From Candidatus Rifleibacteriota bacterium (GTDB lineage Bacteria > Riflebacteria > Ozemobacteria > Ozemobacterales > Ozemobacteraceae): a DNA stretch of 60,460 nt. The stretch spans positions 1-60,460 of the forward strand of contig JAKQOH010000064.1 of assembly GCA_029565415.1 (NCBI GenBank). Direction: 5' to 3'. Position numbers and translations under genes: made by a program. Below, piece after piece: positions 11,036 through 22,062 of this stretch. The notes beneath the pieces were generated by a model. The model was not told where the DNA came from and did not search any database. It was given only the letters and a program-made list of their open reading frames with translations. Every line of letters begins with the position of its first letter. The first letter of the stretch is position 1.

Positions 11036-12271
11036 ATGGCGACACCCGGTTTTCTGAATCTCCCGGGGCAGCAGGATGAGCTGCGGGCCTCGCTCGAGCG
11101 TCTCGGACTGAGCGAACTGACGCGCCGGCCGGTGCTTGGCGGCGAGAATGCCGAGAGGCCGTGGGCGACGCTCGAACCGTCGGAGTTCTTCGCAGTGGTT
11201 GACACCGGGTTTCACTTTTCGGAGCGGCGGCCGCCGCCCGACTGGACGCCCTGGGTCATCACATCGGACGCGGGAACCGCCAACACCCGCCTGGAAAACG
11301 GCCTGGGCAGCCAGACCGGTCTGCGCGGGGCGATCGGCGGCACCTTCCCGTTCCTCGATATCTGCGGAACGAACGTCTTCCTGCCGACCCCGCGGCGCCT
11401 GCTTGCGATGACCGACGGCATTGCCGGCTTCATCCTCACGGAAATGGAGCAGAGCGGCCGGTCGCTCGAAGAGGCCGTTCGGGAGGCCCAATGGCAGGGG
11501 ATCGCGCCGGGAAACGTCACGCGGCACCTGCACGCCCTTGCCGCGCGTGAACGGCTTGCCCTGCTTGCTTCGGCGGTTTTCGGCATCAATCTGACGGCCG
11601 AACGCATTCTCGCCGAAGGATTCGGCCAGCTCGAAGCCCGGGATGTGGCCATCGCCCGTTCTCTCGGATATGCCGTCCGTCTCGTTGGCGCCGTCGAGGC
11701 ACATGAAGACGCCTTCGAAGCCTGGGTGCGGCCGTGCCTGCTGCCTTCCCGGTATGTTCTGGCCCAGGTCCGCGGCGGCTCGGAAGCGGCCTATATGCAG
11801 GGTGCCGACGGCAGTTCCCAGATCTTCGTCGGTCCGGGGACCTCGTTCGAGGTTTCCCTGCGCGGCATGCTTCGCGATTATCAGCAGTTGAGAGAGAAGG
11901 GTACCCTCGGGGCGGCCCCATTCGCGACCTGCGCCCTGATTCCTTCCCATCGCCAGGTATCCGGATGCTATCTGCGTCTGCGGCTGGTCAACCCCATGGC
12001 GACTCTTGCCCAGGTCACCAAAGTCTTTGCAGAAGCTGGAGTGGAGATCCGGTACATTGTACAGCCCGATCCCGAGATTGTTTCACAGGAAACAGCCCCG
12101 GGAAACATCGCCTGTAAGCGGATATCGCAGGTTCCTCAGACGACGGGCAACGAGGAGCTCGTGTTGTTCACCGCTCCCATCGAGGATGGGATCCTGCATG
12201 GCGCCATCGAGCAGATCCGGGTCGAGGTGAAACTGGCGGCCGTGAAATGCTGTCTGAGATACGAAAGCTGA
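11036..12271 (+). CDS. Degenerate homoserine dehydrogenase-like protein with ACT domain
   Basis: The middle of this 411-residue protein follows the homoserine dehydrogenase catalytic domain. It has a GGTFPF-type strand, then MTDGIAGFILTEM in place of the usual GTTN-FIL segment, an EEA-x5-GI helix, and LALLASAVFG. Residues of about 315-395 form an ACT domain (CYLRLRLVNPMATLAQVTKV). Two things are wrong for an enzyme. The N-terminal NAD-binding glycine motif is absent. The stretch holding the catalytic Asp and Lys (normally D-x3-K before LAIL) reads A-x3-R. The gene ends 6 bp before aspartokinase, so it may regulate that enzyme or bind an amino acid. Family membership is fairly clear; lost activity is inference. 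Confidence 0.7.
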   Translation: MATPGFLNLPGQQDELRASLERLGLSELTRRPVLGGENAERPWATLEPSEFFAVVDTGFHFSERRPPPDWTPWVITSDAGTANTRLENGLGSQTGLRGAIGGTFPFLDICGTNVFLPTPRRLLAMTDGIAGFILTEMEQSGRSLEEAVREAQWQGIAPGNVTRHLHALAARERLALLASAVFGINLTAERILAEGFGQLEARDVAIARSLGYAVRLVGAVEAHEDAFEAWVRPCLLPSRYVLAQVRGGSEAAYMQGADGSSQIFVGPGTSFEVSLRGMLRDYQQLREKGTLGAAPFATCALIPSHRQVSGCYLRLRLVNPMATLAQVTKVFAEAGVEIRYIVQPDPEIVSQETAPGNIACKRISQVPQTTGNEELVLFTAPIEDGILHGAIEQIRVEVKLAAVKCCLRYES

Positions 12272-12277
12272 CAGGCC

Positions 12278-13492
12278 ATGTTCCAACCCGGCGAACTCCT
12301 CGTCCAGAAATTCGGCGGCTCTTCCATGGCAGGGCCCGAACGCATCACGCGTGTCGCGGAGCGGATTGCCGAGCAGGCACGTTCCGGAAAACGCCTGGCA
12401 ATCGTCGTTTCCGCGATGGGCGATACGACCGATGATCTGATCGCGCTGTTGCATCAGATCACCACCGACCCCGACCCCCGGGAACTTGACCAACTGATGG
12501 CGACGGGAGAGATCGTGAGCTGCTCGATGGCGGTTTGCGCGCTCCAGAAGCTGGGGATCCAGGCGAAGTCATACAATGCCTTCAACCTCGGCATTCGCAC
12601 CGATGGCCGGTTCGGATCGGCCGAAATCACCGCATTCGAACATCTTCCCGATCTGGCCCGGTTTCTCGAGCCCGGTCATGTCGCCGTCGTCGCCGGGTTC
12701 CAGGGAATCACCGACGCAGGCGATCTGGTGACGCTGGGCCGCGGAGGCTCCGATATCACGGCGGTCGCTCTGGCCCGTGATCTCGGCCAGAAGGTCTGCG
12801 AAAAATACACCGACGAAGACGGTATCTACACCGCCGATCCCCGCGTCATTCCGACGGCGAAGAAGGTCTGGCATCTCGATTATGCCGAGATGGAAACCCT
12901 GGCCCGGTACGGAAACGGCATCCTTCACCCGCGCTCCATCGCCTATGCGAGGGAATCCTCGATCCGTATCCATGTGCGCTCGAGTTTTTCGCGCGACGAA
13001 GGAAGCGTCGTCGGTCCCGACGGGGATCCCTCGATTCCGATCAAAAGCATCGCTGCCGATCGGAAACAGGCGGTCATGGTCATGGATGGGGTGCGTGGCC
13101 CCTGTGATCTCGCCGGCATCGGCGCCGGCCCCGACGGATTCACGGCCACGGCCCGCGAATGGCGGTCTTTCGACGGCATCCGCGGCAGCATCCGGGCCGG
13201 GTTCAAGACGGCCGAGTCGTTCAACGCCGTGCCCTGGATGTGGCAGGAGGCAGCCCGGTTGTCGGCGGAGGAGGTCCGGTTCAGCTCGCGCGTGGTGTTT
13301 CTGACGCTTGCGGGGGCGGGGTTCCGCAACGATGATCGGCATGTCGGACTGCTTCGCCTGAGGCTCGAGGAGATCGGAATCGTGCCCCACCTGGTGGAGC
13401 ACGACGGAGACCGTCTGACGATCGTGGTCGATGCCGACCAGTCGGCCGAGGCCATGCACCGGCTGCACGCCGCTCTTCTCACTGCCGCCTGA
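12278..13492 (+). CDS. lysC: Aspartate kinase
   Basis: The 404-residue protein phosphorylates aspartate, the first step to Lys, Thr and Met (and diaminopimelate). The N-terminus has the family signature VQKFGGSSMAG, followed by VVSAMGDTTDDL and the nucleotide/aspartate site GRGGSDITAVALA. YTDEDGIYTADPRV marks the end of the kinase domain. The C-terminal half (about 265-400) has the place and size of the paired ACT regulatory domains, though the first one is atypical. It starts 6 bp after the homoserine-dehydrogenase-like gene. The symbol is given by family; isozyme type cannot be told. Confidence 0.9.
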   Translation: MFQPGELLVQKFGGSSMAGPERITRVAERIAEQARSGKRLAIVVSAMGDTTDDLIALLHQITTDPDPRELDQLMATGEIVSCSMAVCALQKLGIQAKSYNAFNLGIRTDGRFGSAEITAFEHLPDLARFLEPGHVAVVAGFQGITDAGDLVTLGRGGSDITAVALARDLGQKVCEKYTDEDGIYTADPRVIPTAKKVWHLDYAEMETLARYGNGILHPRSIAYARESSIRIHVRSSFSRDEGSVVGPDGDPSIPIKSIAADRKQAVMVMDGVRGPCDLAGIGAGPDGFTATAREWRSFDGIRGSIRAGFKTAESFNAVPWMWQEAARLSAEEVRFSSRVVFLTLAGAGFRNDDRHVGLLRLRLEEIGIVPHLVEHDGDRLTIVVDADQSAEAMHRLHAALLTAA

Positions 13493-13680
13493 TTCACCCC
13501 CTCTCCCCTCTGTTTTCCTCTTCTGAAGCTGTTTTCCTTCTGCCGACTGGTATTTTCGGGGCAGGAAGCCGATAAGCTTATGGTGGGCCATCTCATCGGT
13601 GGCTCGCGCATCTGTTTGTCCGGTTTCGGTCCGATACTGCCGGGATCGGTGGGAGAACTGCTTGCAAACCGCTGGGTTCC

Positions 13681-15729
13681 ATGATTAGACGCCCGATCAT
13701 CCGCACGTGGCTCATGCGCCTGATGGCGTTCGTCGCGCTCTGGGCCGCCACCTGTCTGCCCGCGGCCGGGTTCGGCATGCCCGAGATGGACTCCCAGAAG
13801 TTTCCCGTCGAGGTTTACGGCGACTATCTCGAGTTCCGCTCGAAGGCGAACCAGGTGGTGACGAAGGGCCGCGCGTTCATCACCTACAAGGATATGCGTA
13901 TAGCGGCAGATACAATACAGGCTAATACAAAAACAGAGGACATGTTCGCGCAGGGTTCGGTCGATTTCTGGAAGGGCTACGACCGCACCACGGGCGATTT
14001 CCTCGTCTACAACATGAAGACCGGCAAGGGGTGGATGCGGGATGCCGAGATCCGTCGCAACCGCAACTACTTCCGGGCAAAGGATGTGTTCGTCAGCCCT
14101 GCCTACAGCATCGCCCACGACGTCCTGCAGACGACCTGCGATGACGAGAAGGATCCGCATTACAGCCTCGAGGCGCGCGAGGTCGAGATCATTCCGGGCC
14201 ATCAGATGACGATGCGCGACCTGGCGCTGCGGTGGCACGGCCGCACCCTGTATCGCAAAGGTCTGGACCGCTCGAGCCTGTTCGAAAAAGACAAGTTCTT
14301 CACGACCCGCCAGGGCATGTCGCAGATCGACGGCATCTACTTCAAATTCGCCACGGATCTGGCCATCACCCCCGAATCCAAGGGCAATTTCAGTTACGAT
14401 TACTTCCAGAAGCGCGGATACGGGGTCGGCATGACGGGCAGCTTCGGGGCCGGCTCGAACAGCAACGGGACATTTTCCCTGTACAGCCTGAACGAGACCC
14501 AGCGCGGCCACAAGAACACGCAGATGAACCTGTCGCACAGCTACCGCTCTTCCCGGGGCGACTCGGTCTCGACGAGCGTCGCGTATACCGGCGACAAGCT
14601 GACGGGCCTCTCGGAAAACCAGGATCTGAACGTGCAGATGAACGTGACGCCGGTCATGCAGCGGATGACGATGAACATCACGGCGAGCAAATTCTTCGAT
14701 CTCGACGGGAACAAATACACCCTCGACTCGGGGTATCAGATCCTGAACCGCGTCCCCGAGGTGAACTTCTCCTTCCCCGCCTACACGACGCCCGGCGTGC
14801 CGCTCACGATGAACGTTTCAGGCATGTATGGCCTGTATGAGGAAGGGAATCTGGACAACAAGAAAAACACGACCAAGCGCGAGATCCGGTCGAACTTCAC
14901 GGTTCCCACGGTGCAGGTGAATCGGCGGTTCGACTTCACCCCCTCCTACAACTTCGACAAAAGCTGGTACAGCGAGGGCATCGAACGGGAAAATGGCGCC
15001 ACGACGGTGCGGGCGAATCAGAAGTTCTCGAAGGTGACGAATCTCGAGTTCAACTACAACATCTCGACGCAGAAGGGGAAATCCCCGTTCCAGTTCGACT
15101 CATTCACCAGCACTGACGTGTTCTCGACCCGACTGCGGTTTGCCGAGAACACCTGGAACCTCAACCCCGTGAACTTCAACTACAACCGGGTTACGCAGCG
15201 GCTTGAGCAGGTCTACTGGGACTACTCGCGCCGGTCGCGGTCGGATGCCTACCGCACTTGGGAGTTTTTCATGCGCCGGGATTACGTGCCCGACCCGGTG
15301 CCGTTCGGCAAGATGGACATGACCCGCCTCACCCCGGGCAACATGAACATGCGGTATCGGCTGGCAAGCAGCCTCTGGTCGTTCGACACGAGCATCACGT
15401 ATCCGCACGAATACCGGCGCATCACGAACACCTCGATGAACTACCGCGCCGTCATCCGGCCGCTGTGGGAAGTCACGGCGAACGGCAACTACAACCACCT
15501 GAACAAGAAGTTCAGCCCTCTCACCGTGGGCATCGTCCGGGATCTCCACTGCTGGGAGGCGCGGGCCGAGTACAATCTCGAACGCGAGGAGTTCTGGATC
15601 GAGTTCTACCTCAAGGCGTATCCGCAGGACACCGGCCGGTTCCGGTACGGAGCCGACACGAAGCGGCTCGAGGCGAAACTCGCCGCGTATGACCAGCTCA
15701 CCCAGCGGTATGACACGTTCCGGCGGTGA
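13681..15729 (+). CDS. LptD/OstA-like outer membrane protein
   Basis: The 682-residue protein has a signal peptide (about residues 1-31, basic start, Leu/Ala core, AAGFG cleavage region). An OstA/LptA-like N-terminal domain follows (VYGDYLEFRSKANQVVTKGR, then about 90 residues). About 500 residues then alternate polar and aromatic positions in the manner of a large beta-barrel, with no cysteine-rich segment. The layout matches LptD, which inserts lipopolysaccharide into the outer membrane, though it is at the short end of the range and could be an LptD paralogue. An AT-rich codon pocket lies at 13895-13935. It is separated by 190 bp from lysC and probably starts a new unit. Confidence 0.75.
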   Translation: MIRRPIIRTWLMRLMAFVALWAATCLPAAGFGMPEMDSQKFPVEVYGDYLEFRSKANQVVTKGRAFITYKDMRIAADTIQANTKTEDMFAQGSVDFWKGYDRTTGDFLVYNMKTGKGWMRDAEIRRNRNYFRAKDVFVSPAYSIAHDVLQTTCDDEKDPHYSLEAREVEIIPGHQMTMRDLALRWHGRTLYRKGLDRSSLFEKDKFFTTRQGMSQIDGIYFKFATDLAITPESKGNFSYDYFQKRGYGVGMTGSFGAGSNSNGTFSLYSLNETQRGHKNTQMNLSHSYRSSRGDSVSTSVAYTGDKLTGLSENQDLNVQMNVTPVMQRMTMNITASKFFDLDGNKYTLDSGYQILNRVPEVNFSFPAYTTPGVPLTMNVSGMYGLYEEGNLDNKKNTTKREIRSNFTVPTVQVNRRFDFTPSYNFDKSWYSEGIERENGATTVRANQKFSKVTNLEFNYNISTQKGKSPFQFDSFTSTDVFSTRLRFAENTWNLNPVNFNYNRVTQRLEQVYWDYSRRSRSDAYRTWEFFMRRDYVPDPVPFGKMDMTRLTPGNMNMRYRLASSLWSFDTSITYPHEYRRITNTSMNYRAVIRPLWEVTANGNYNHLNKKFSPLTVGIVRDLHCWEARAEYNLEREEFWIEFYLKAYPQDTGRFRYGADTKRLEAKLAAYDQLTQRYDTFRR

Positions 15730-15799
15730 GCGGTGCCTTGAATCCTGATTCCCCGGCATGTATATTGGCGGCGGACCAGCACAACCAGAGGAGAACACC

Positions 15800-16231
15800 G
15801 TGAAGATCTACACCGGTTCGGACCACGCGGGGCTGTCGCTGAAACGCCGGTTGATCCGGCATCTGCAGGAACACGGCCACGAGGTCGTCGATCTCGGTAC
15901 CGACTCGGATGCCTCGTGCGACTACGCCGATTTCGCGCATGCCGTCGCGGAGCGGGTGACGGCCGATCCGGCCGCCCTCGGGCTGCTGACCTGTGGCTCC
16001 GGCATCGGGATGTCGATCGCGGCGAACCGGCACCGCGGAGTGCGCGCGGCCCTCTGCCACAACTCGCTCGAGGCGGGACTTTCCAGAAAGCATAACAATG
16101 CGAATATATTGGTCCTGGGCGGACGGATCATTGGCGAAGAGCTGGCGATCGACGCCCTGGATGCCTTCCTGAACACCGGCTTCGAAGGCGGCCGCCACGA
16201 GCGGCGCATCGGAAAGATCGAACGCCCGTAA
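15800..16231 (+). CDS. rpiB: Ribose-5-phosphate isomerase B
   Basis: The 143-residue RpiB/LacAB-family protein interconverts ribose-5-phosphate and ribulose-5-phosphate. Signature elements are GSDHAG at the start, the active-site loop [15 protein letters not shown] with the catalytic Cys, and [13 protein letters not shown] chose GTG 15800 because AGAGGAGAA lies just upstream and the family starts exactly at the [10 protein letters not shown] segment. It is followed by upp after 19 bp, making a pentose/pyrimidine salvage grouping. Confidence 0.93.
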   Translation: MKIYTGSDHAGLSLKRRLIRHLQEHGHEVVDLGTDSDASCDYADFAHAVAERVTADPAALGLLTCGSGIGMSIAANRHRGVRAALCHNSLEAGLSRKHNNANILVLGGRIIGEELAIDALDAFLNTGFEGGRHERRIGKIERP

Positions 16232-16250
16232 CCGAAGAAAGGAACCGAAG

Positions 16251-16880
16251 ATGGGCAATCTCGTCGTTGTCGACCACCCGCTGATCAAGCACAAGATGAC
16301 GTTTTTGCGGTCGAAATTCACCGACGTCCACATGTTCCGCGAACTGATGCGCGAACTGTCGATGCTGCTGGCCTACGAGGCCACCCACTCGATCCCGGTC
16401 GAGGAGACCTACTGCGAGACGCCCCTGATGAAAACCAAGGGCTATATGATCTCGGGCCAGCTGATCGCCCTGGTGCCGATCCTGCGTGCCGGCCTCGGGA
16501 TGGTCGAAGGGCTGCTCAGCTTCATGCCGATGGCAAAAGTCGGCCATGTCGGCCTGTATCGTGATCATGAAACGCTTCAGCCCGTCGAATACTACTGCAA
16601 ACTGCCGGCGAACATCGCCGATATGGACGTATTCATCCTCGATCCGATGCTCGCGACCGGTGGCTCGACGGCAAAAGCAATCGAGATCGTCAAAGCCAAG
16701 GGCGCGAAGCGGATCCGGTTCATGTGCATCGTCTCCTGCCCCGAAGGCATCGCGGCGCTGCAAAAAGCTCATCCCGACGTCGACATCTACACCTGCACCG
16801 TCGACGAGAAACTGAACGAGCACGGCTACATCCTGCCGGGCCTCGGCGATGCCGGAGACAGACTGTATGGCACGAAGTGA
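16251..16880 (+). CDS. upp: Uracil phosphoribosyltransferase
   Basis: The 209-residue type I phosphoribosyltransferase makes UMP from uracil and PRPP. It shows the PRPP-binding segment [16 protein letters not shown], the family motif [12 protein letters not shown], and a C-terminal [11 protein letters not shown] that forms the uracil site. The length is exactly typical. AAGAAAGGA precedes ATG 16251. Its 3' end overlaps the start of the deaminase gene by 14 bp. Confidence 0.97.
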   Translation: MGNLVVVDHPLIKHKMTFLRSKFTDVHMFRELMRELSMLLAYEATHSIPVEETYCETPLMKTKGYMISGQLIALVPILRAGLGMVEGLLSFMPMAKVGHVGLYRDHETLQPVEYYCKLPANIADMDVFILDPMLATGGSTAKAIEIVKAKGAKRIRFMCIVSCPEGIAALQKAHPDVDIYTCTVDEKLNEHGYILPGLGDAGDRLYGTK

Positions 16881-17481
16881 GAAGGCGACCGTGAAAGCCC
16901 GGAAGACGAACTCCTCCGCCCCGAAGACGGCGAAAGCCGCTCCGAAACCCCGGGCGATCACCGAGAAGGCCGGCAAGATCGCGCGGCTCGCCTCGGTGGA
17001 GGCGGTGCGGGAGCCTTCGAAGGTCGCCGCGCGCCCATCCTGGGACACCTACTTCCTCCGCATCGCCCAACTGGTCGCGACACGGGCCACCTGCCTGCGC
17101 CGCACGGTCGGGGCCGTGATCGTGCGCGACAAGCGCATCCTCGCGACCGGCTACAACGGCGCGCCGAACGGGGTTCCCCACTGTTTCGAGCTGCCGGGCG
17201 GCTGTCTGCGCGAGGCGATGCATATTCCCTCGGGCCAGCGGCAGGAGCTGTGTCGCGGCCTCCATGCCGAGCAGAATGCCATTCTCCAGGCATCGGCATT
17301 CGGCGTGTCGCTGAAGGGAAGCGAGATCTACGTTACCCACCAGCCCTGCGTGACCTGCGCGAAGATGCTGATCAACGCCGGAATCACGCGGGTGGTGTTC
17401 ATCGGCTCGTATCCGGACGAGCTGGCTCTGGAAATGCTCCGCGAAGGGAACATCAAACTCGAAAGGATCGGGGTCGACTGA
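16867..17481 (+). CDS. dCMP deaminase (ComEB-type) with basic N-terminal extension
   Basis: The 204-residue protein carries the zinc deaminase motifs LHAEQNAI (ligand His and proton-shuttle Glu) and PCVTCAKML (two Cys ligands), and the ComEB-type spacing with [12 protein letters not shown]. Deoxycytidylate deaminase makes dUMP for dTMP synthesis. The first 50 or so residues are Lys/Ala-rich, unconserved and probably disordered. ATG 16867 overlaps the upp stop; an ATG six codons earlier is also possible. Context (upp, rpiB, murA) agrees with nucleotide metabolism. Confidence 0.9.
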   Translation: MARSEKATVKARKTNSSAPKTAKAAPKPRAITEKAGKIARLASVEAVREPSKVAARPSWDTYFLRIAQLVATRATCLRRTVGAVIVRDKRILATGYNGAPNGVPHCFELPGGCLREAMHIPSGQRQELCRGLHAEQNAILQASAFGVSLKGSEIYVTHQPCVTCAKMLINAGITRVVFIGSYPDELALEMLREGNIKLERIGVD

Positions 17482-17484
17482 ATC

Positions 17485-18762
<1,278 letters not shown>

Positions 18763-18778
18763 AGACGGAGGTGCGGGG

Positions 18779-20500
18779 ATGACGAGGCAGCATGAGGCCA
18801 GACGGTATGCGGGAATTCTCGAACGACTTTCGAGCCGTGATCGGGCGGAAAAGCTTCTGGCCATTCAGGCGCTCGGAATTCTCCGGGTTTCGGAGCATGC
18901 CGACCAGCTGGTCGATCTGCTGGCCTCGCCCGACGAGGAGATCGTCGGGGCCGTCCTCGAGTCTCTCGGCCGTATCGCCAATCCGCGTTCGGTCAAATAC
19001 GTGCTCGAGTTCGTCGGGGCACCGAAAGCCAGCCTGGCCGATCGTGCCCTGAACGCCCTCGCCGGGTTCGAGCTGACCCCCGTTCTCGATCTGATCCTCA
19101 AGGCCGCCGATACCGAGAAGCCGCCCCTGCTGCGCCGGAGGCTGCTGACCCTCGTTTCCCACATCCGGGACCCGCGGGTCGCCTCGGTGATGACCGAGAT
19201 CATTGGCCAGACCCAGGATCCGGGGCTGCTGGTCGAAGCGTGCATGTATTTCGTCCGGTTTCCCTCGACCGAGCGGCATACGCTGTTGAAAATGCTCGGA
19301 AACAACGGCCAGTGGGAAGTGGCGATGTCGGCTCAGTTGGCACTTTCCCGGCTTGGTGACGAGGGCGCGCGCGGCCATCTGAAGCGGCTGGCCAAGTCCC
19401 CGGCGCATCCGATCCGGCTGGCCCTCGTCCAGGGACTGGCCCGGCGGCCGATGATCGAGGATCGCGAGCTCTACGAGATCTTCAGCCACGATCCGCACCC
19501 GCAGGTGCGGCTGGTTGCGATCCAGGGCCTTTCGCTGTTCAAGACCGACGAACGGGCCCGGATCCTTGCCGAGTGGCTCGGCCGCGAGCGCGACGAGACC
19601 GTTCTGCCGGCCCTGCTCCACCGTGCCGCTGCCGAGAAGCATCACGGTTTGTATCCCGAGTTCTTCAAGCTGCTCACCTCGGGCAACCCGGGCTTCAAAG
19701 CCCTTGCCGTCGAGGCTCTCGTGGGCATGGGCGAATCGATCGTCGATCGCATCGTCAAGGCGTTCCCGAAGCTGCCGATGGCGGCCCGGGAGCAGTTGCT
19801 GATCGTCGCCGGCGGGATCGGCGGAGCGACGGCGAAACGGCTCGTCGAGGAGCATCTGCGCGACCGGGAACGATGGGTGCGCATCAACGCCATGGAGGCC
19901 CTCGCCCGCCTCGGAGCCCGCGACGCGCTTCCCCTACTGATGGAAATGGCCGACGCGGAAAAGGATCCCTGGGCGCGCGCCTCGCTGATCTCCGTGCTCA
20001 GCCGGCTGGGTGGGCCCGAGCAGGTCCCTGTATGTGAAGCCGGCCTGACCTCGCCCGATGCCCGTGTGCGTGCGAACGCGATCGAGGGGCTGCTGCGCCT
20101 TGGCGTGCGCGATCGTGACTGGCAGAAACGCATCGAACCCCTGTTGCGCGATCCCAACGACCGGGTGCGCGTGAACGCCGCCATCGTGCTTTCGAAGATG
20201 GGCGATCAGACGGTCATGCCGACCCTGATCGCGATGACGCGCGAAGCGACCAAGTGGCTGCGGGCTTCGGCGGCATTCGCCCTCGGGGAGATCGCCGATA
20301 GGGAAGGCGTTCCGGCCCTGCTGACCCTGCTCGACGACAAGGAAGACGTCGTCTACCGGAACGCGCTCCAGGCGCTCGGCAAGATTGCCGACATCCGCTC
20401 GCTCATTCCCATCCTCCAGGAACGTTCCAAAGACCGGCTGCCCGGGGAGTTTTTCGACGAGCTCCTGGCCGGATTCCACGCCGACACCCCACGCACCTGA
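18779..20500 (+). CDS. HEAT-repeat protein
   Basis: The 573-residue protein is built almost wholly of helical HEAT-type repeats of about 30-38 residues, with the D-x-R/V-R-x-x-A-x-x-A-L pattern throughout (for example DARVRANAIEGLLRLG, WVRINAMEALARLG, WLRASAAFALGEIA). There is no signal peptide or membrane segment, so it is probably a cytoplasmic scaffold. ATG 18779 is chosen because GGAGG lies 9 bp upstream; an earlier in-frame start would overlap murA. It follows murA by 16 bp. No specific function can be assigned. Confidence 0.85.
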   Translation: MTRQHEARRYAGILERLSSRDRAEKLLAIQALGILRVSEHADQLVDLLASPDEEIVGAVLESLGRIANPRSVKYVLEFVGAPKASLADRALNALAGFELTPVLDLILKAADTEKPPLLRRRLLTLVSHIRDPRVASVMTEIIGQTQDPGLLVEACMYFVRFPSTERHTLLKMLGNNGQWEVAMSAQLALSRLGDEGARGHLKRLAKSPAHPIRLALVQGLARRPMIEDRELYEIFSHDPHPQVRLVAIQGLSLFKTDERARILAEWLGRERDETVLPALLHRAAAEKHHGLYPEFFKLLTSGNPGFKALAVEALVGMGESIVDRIVKAFPKLPMAAREQLLIVAGGIGGATAKRLVEEHLRDRERWVRINAMEALARLGARDALPLLMEMADAEKDPWARASLISVLSRLGGPEQVPVCEAGLTSPDARVRANAIEGLLRLGVRDRDWQKRIEPLLRDPNDRVRVNAAIVLSKMGDQTVMPTLIAMTREATKWLRASAAFALGEIADREGVPALLTLLDDKEDVVYRNALQALGKIADIRSLIPILQERSKDRLPGEFFDELLAGFHADTPRT

Positions 20501-20625
20501 GGATTTCCTCGAGGAGAGGTTCGGTTCTTCCCGCTCTTTGCCGATCAGTACTGCCGAGGTGTCGAACGGCGTCCACCGGATGCCCTTTTTCACCCGCGTT
20601 CTGAACACGAGGAGACGGAAGCGAG

Positions 20626-22062
20626 ATGAACTGTTTCGGGCGGACCGGCAGGAACCCCTGTCTGGCGCTTCTTGCACTGTTCATGACCGGTCTGACGGCG
20701 GTCTGTTCCGCGGGGATCGAGACCCGGACGAAAAACCTCGCCGTCAACCTCCGAAAAGAGCCATCCCTCAAGTCCGAGGTGCTGATGAAGCTGCCGCCGG
20801 CTTCGAAGGTCACGATTCTCGAGGAGTGTATCTACTGGTACCGCGTCAAATACGACGACAAGACCGAGGGATACGTTTACTACGACCTTCTCGAACGGTG
20901 CCTGCCGATCGTGCGGCGTGCCCCGAAGAAGAAAGCCCGCGTGGCGGCCGCGAGCCGGTCCCGACCCCGGCAGGAAAAGGACATCGCTCGCCAGCAGGCG
21001 ACGTTCGCCTTTGCCGATCGGCGGTGGCAGGAAGTCGTTCGGATTCTCGCCGAGGATACGCCGGCGGCAAAGCTGACGACCACCGAAGGCTACATGCTCG
21101 GAATCGCGTGGCGCGAGCTCGGTCGGACCGACAAGGCGGAAGAGGCCCTGATGCGTGCGCTGGGCCATCCCGAGCGAGCCTGGGACGCAACGAGCGCCGA
21201 GATCTACCGGCAGTTGCTCGAGATCCAGCGCACCCAGGGGCGGTGGGCCGATCTGCTGGTGACCGTGCGCCGTGCGGAGAAGCACGCGTCGTCTGTATCC
21301 TGGGTCGCGCATGCCCGGGCCGAGGCGTATCTGCATCTGAAGCGGCCGACCGAGGCCCTGTCGGAGTTCGAGGCGATCGCCGGACATGATCCGCAGGATG
21401 TGAAGGCACTGGTCGGCATGGGCCGCGCGAAGGCGAAGCTCGACGATCTCACCGGCGCCGAGAAGGATTTCCGGGCCGCCATCGCCCGTCCGGCCACCTG
21501 TGAGGAAGCATATCTCTGCCTGGCCGGGCTCCAGGCGCGGCGCGGGTATACGAAAGCCGCCGAACTCACCCTCCAGGATGGACTGCGGCGGCTGCCGGGA
21601 TCGACGGTGCTTGCAACACGGGTGGGCGAGATTCAGGCGAGGCAGAAGGTTGCGGATGAACATGCAGAGCTGCTGAAGAAGCAGGACCGGCTTCTGAAGC
21701 TCATTCAGGATGAGGGAATCGCGATCCGTGCATTCACGGTCGTGGCCCAGTTGAAACCGAAGCTGTACGAGATCCGGCTGGGGGGCACGGAGGCGGCGTT
21801 TCTCCAGACCTCCCGCTCCTTCTTCGCGGGCCGGGGCGACCATGAGATGCCGCTCAAGGACGGCGGAACGATTCCCGTCCGCCTCTCCCCGAAAAACGGC
21901 GGATTCCTGCAGCAGGCACGTCTGCTGAAGGAGCTGACGGATGCCCAGACGGTGACCTATCACGCGATGACGCTCGAACTGAGCGACGTCAATCAGGCGC
22001 TCGAACTCCTCGACCGGGAGCAGAAGCGCCTCGAGGCGGCCGTCGAGCCGCTCCTGGAATGA
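20626..22062 (+). CDS. Exported SH3b-TPR protein
   Basis: The 478-residue protein has a signal peptide (about 1-28), then a bacterial SH3 domain (about 32-90: KNLAVNLRKEPSLKSEVLMK and YWYRVKYDDKTEGYV), a basic linker, and TPR-like helical repeats (about 115-330). The C-terminal region near 345-478 is unrecognised. SH3b domains commonly bind cell wall, so a periplasmic peptidoglycan-linked role is plausible. Its stop overlaps the next gene's ATG (ATGA), implying cotranslation with the barrel-like protein downstream. Confidence 0.8.
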   Translation: MNCFGRTGRNPCLALLALFMTGLTAVCSAGIETRTKNLAVNLRKEPSLKSEVLMKLPPASKVTILEECIYWYRVKYDDKTEGYVYYDLLERCLPIVRRAPKKKARVAAASRSRPRQEKDIARQQATFAFADRRWQEVVRILAEDTPAAKLTTTEGYMLGIAWRELGRTDKAEEALMRALGHPERAWDATSAEIYRQLLEIQRTQGRWADLLVTVRRAEKHASSVSWVAHARAEAYLHLKRPTEALSEFEAIAGHDPQDVKALVGMGRAKAKLDDLTGAEKDFRAAIARPATCEEAYLCLAGLQARRGYTKAAELTLQDGLRRLPGSTVLATRVGEIQARQKVADEHAELLKKQDRLLKLIQDEGIAIRAFTVVAQLKPKLYEIRLGGTEAAFLQTSRSFFAGRGDHEMPLKDGGTIPVRLSPKNGGFLQQARLLKELTDAQTVTYHAMTLELSDVNQALELLDREQKRLEAAVEPLLE

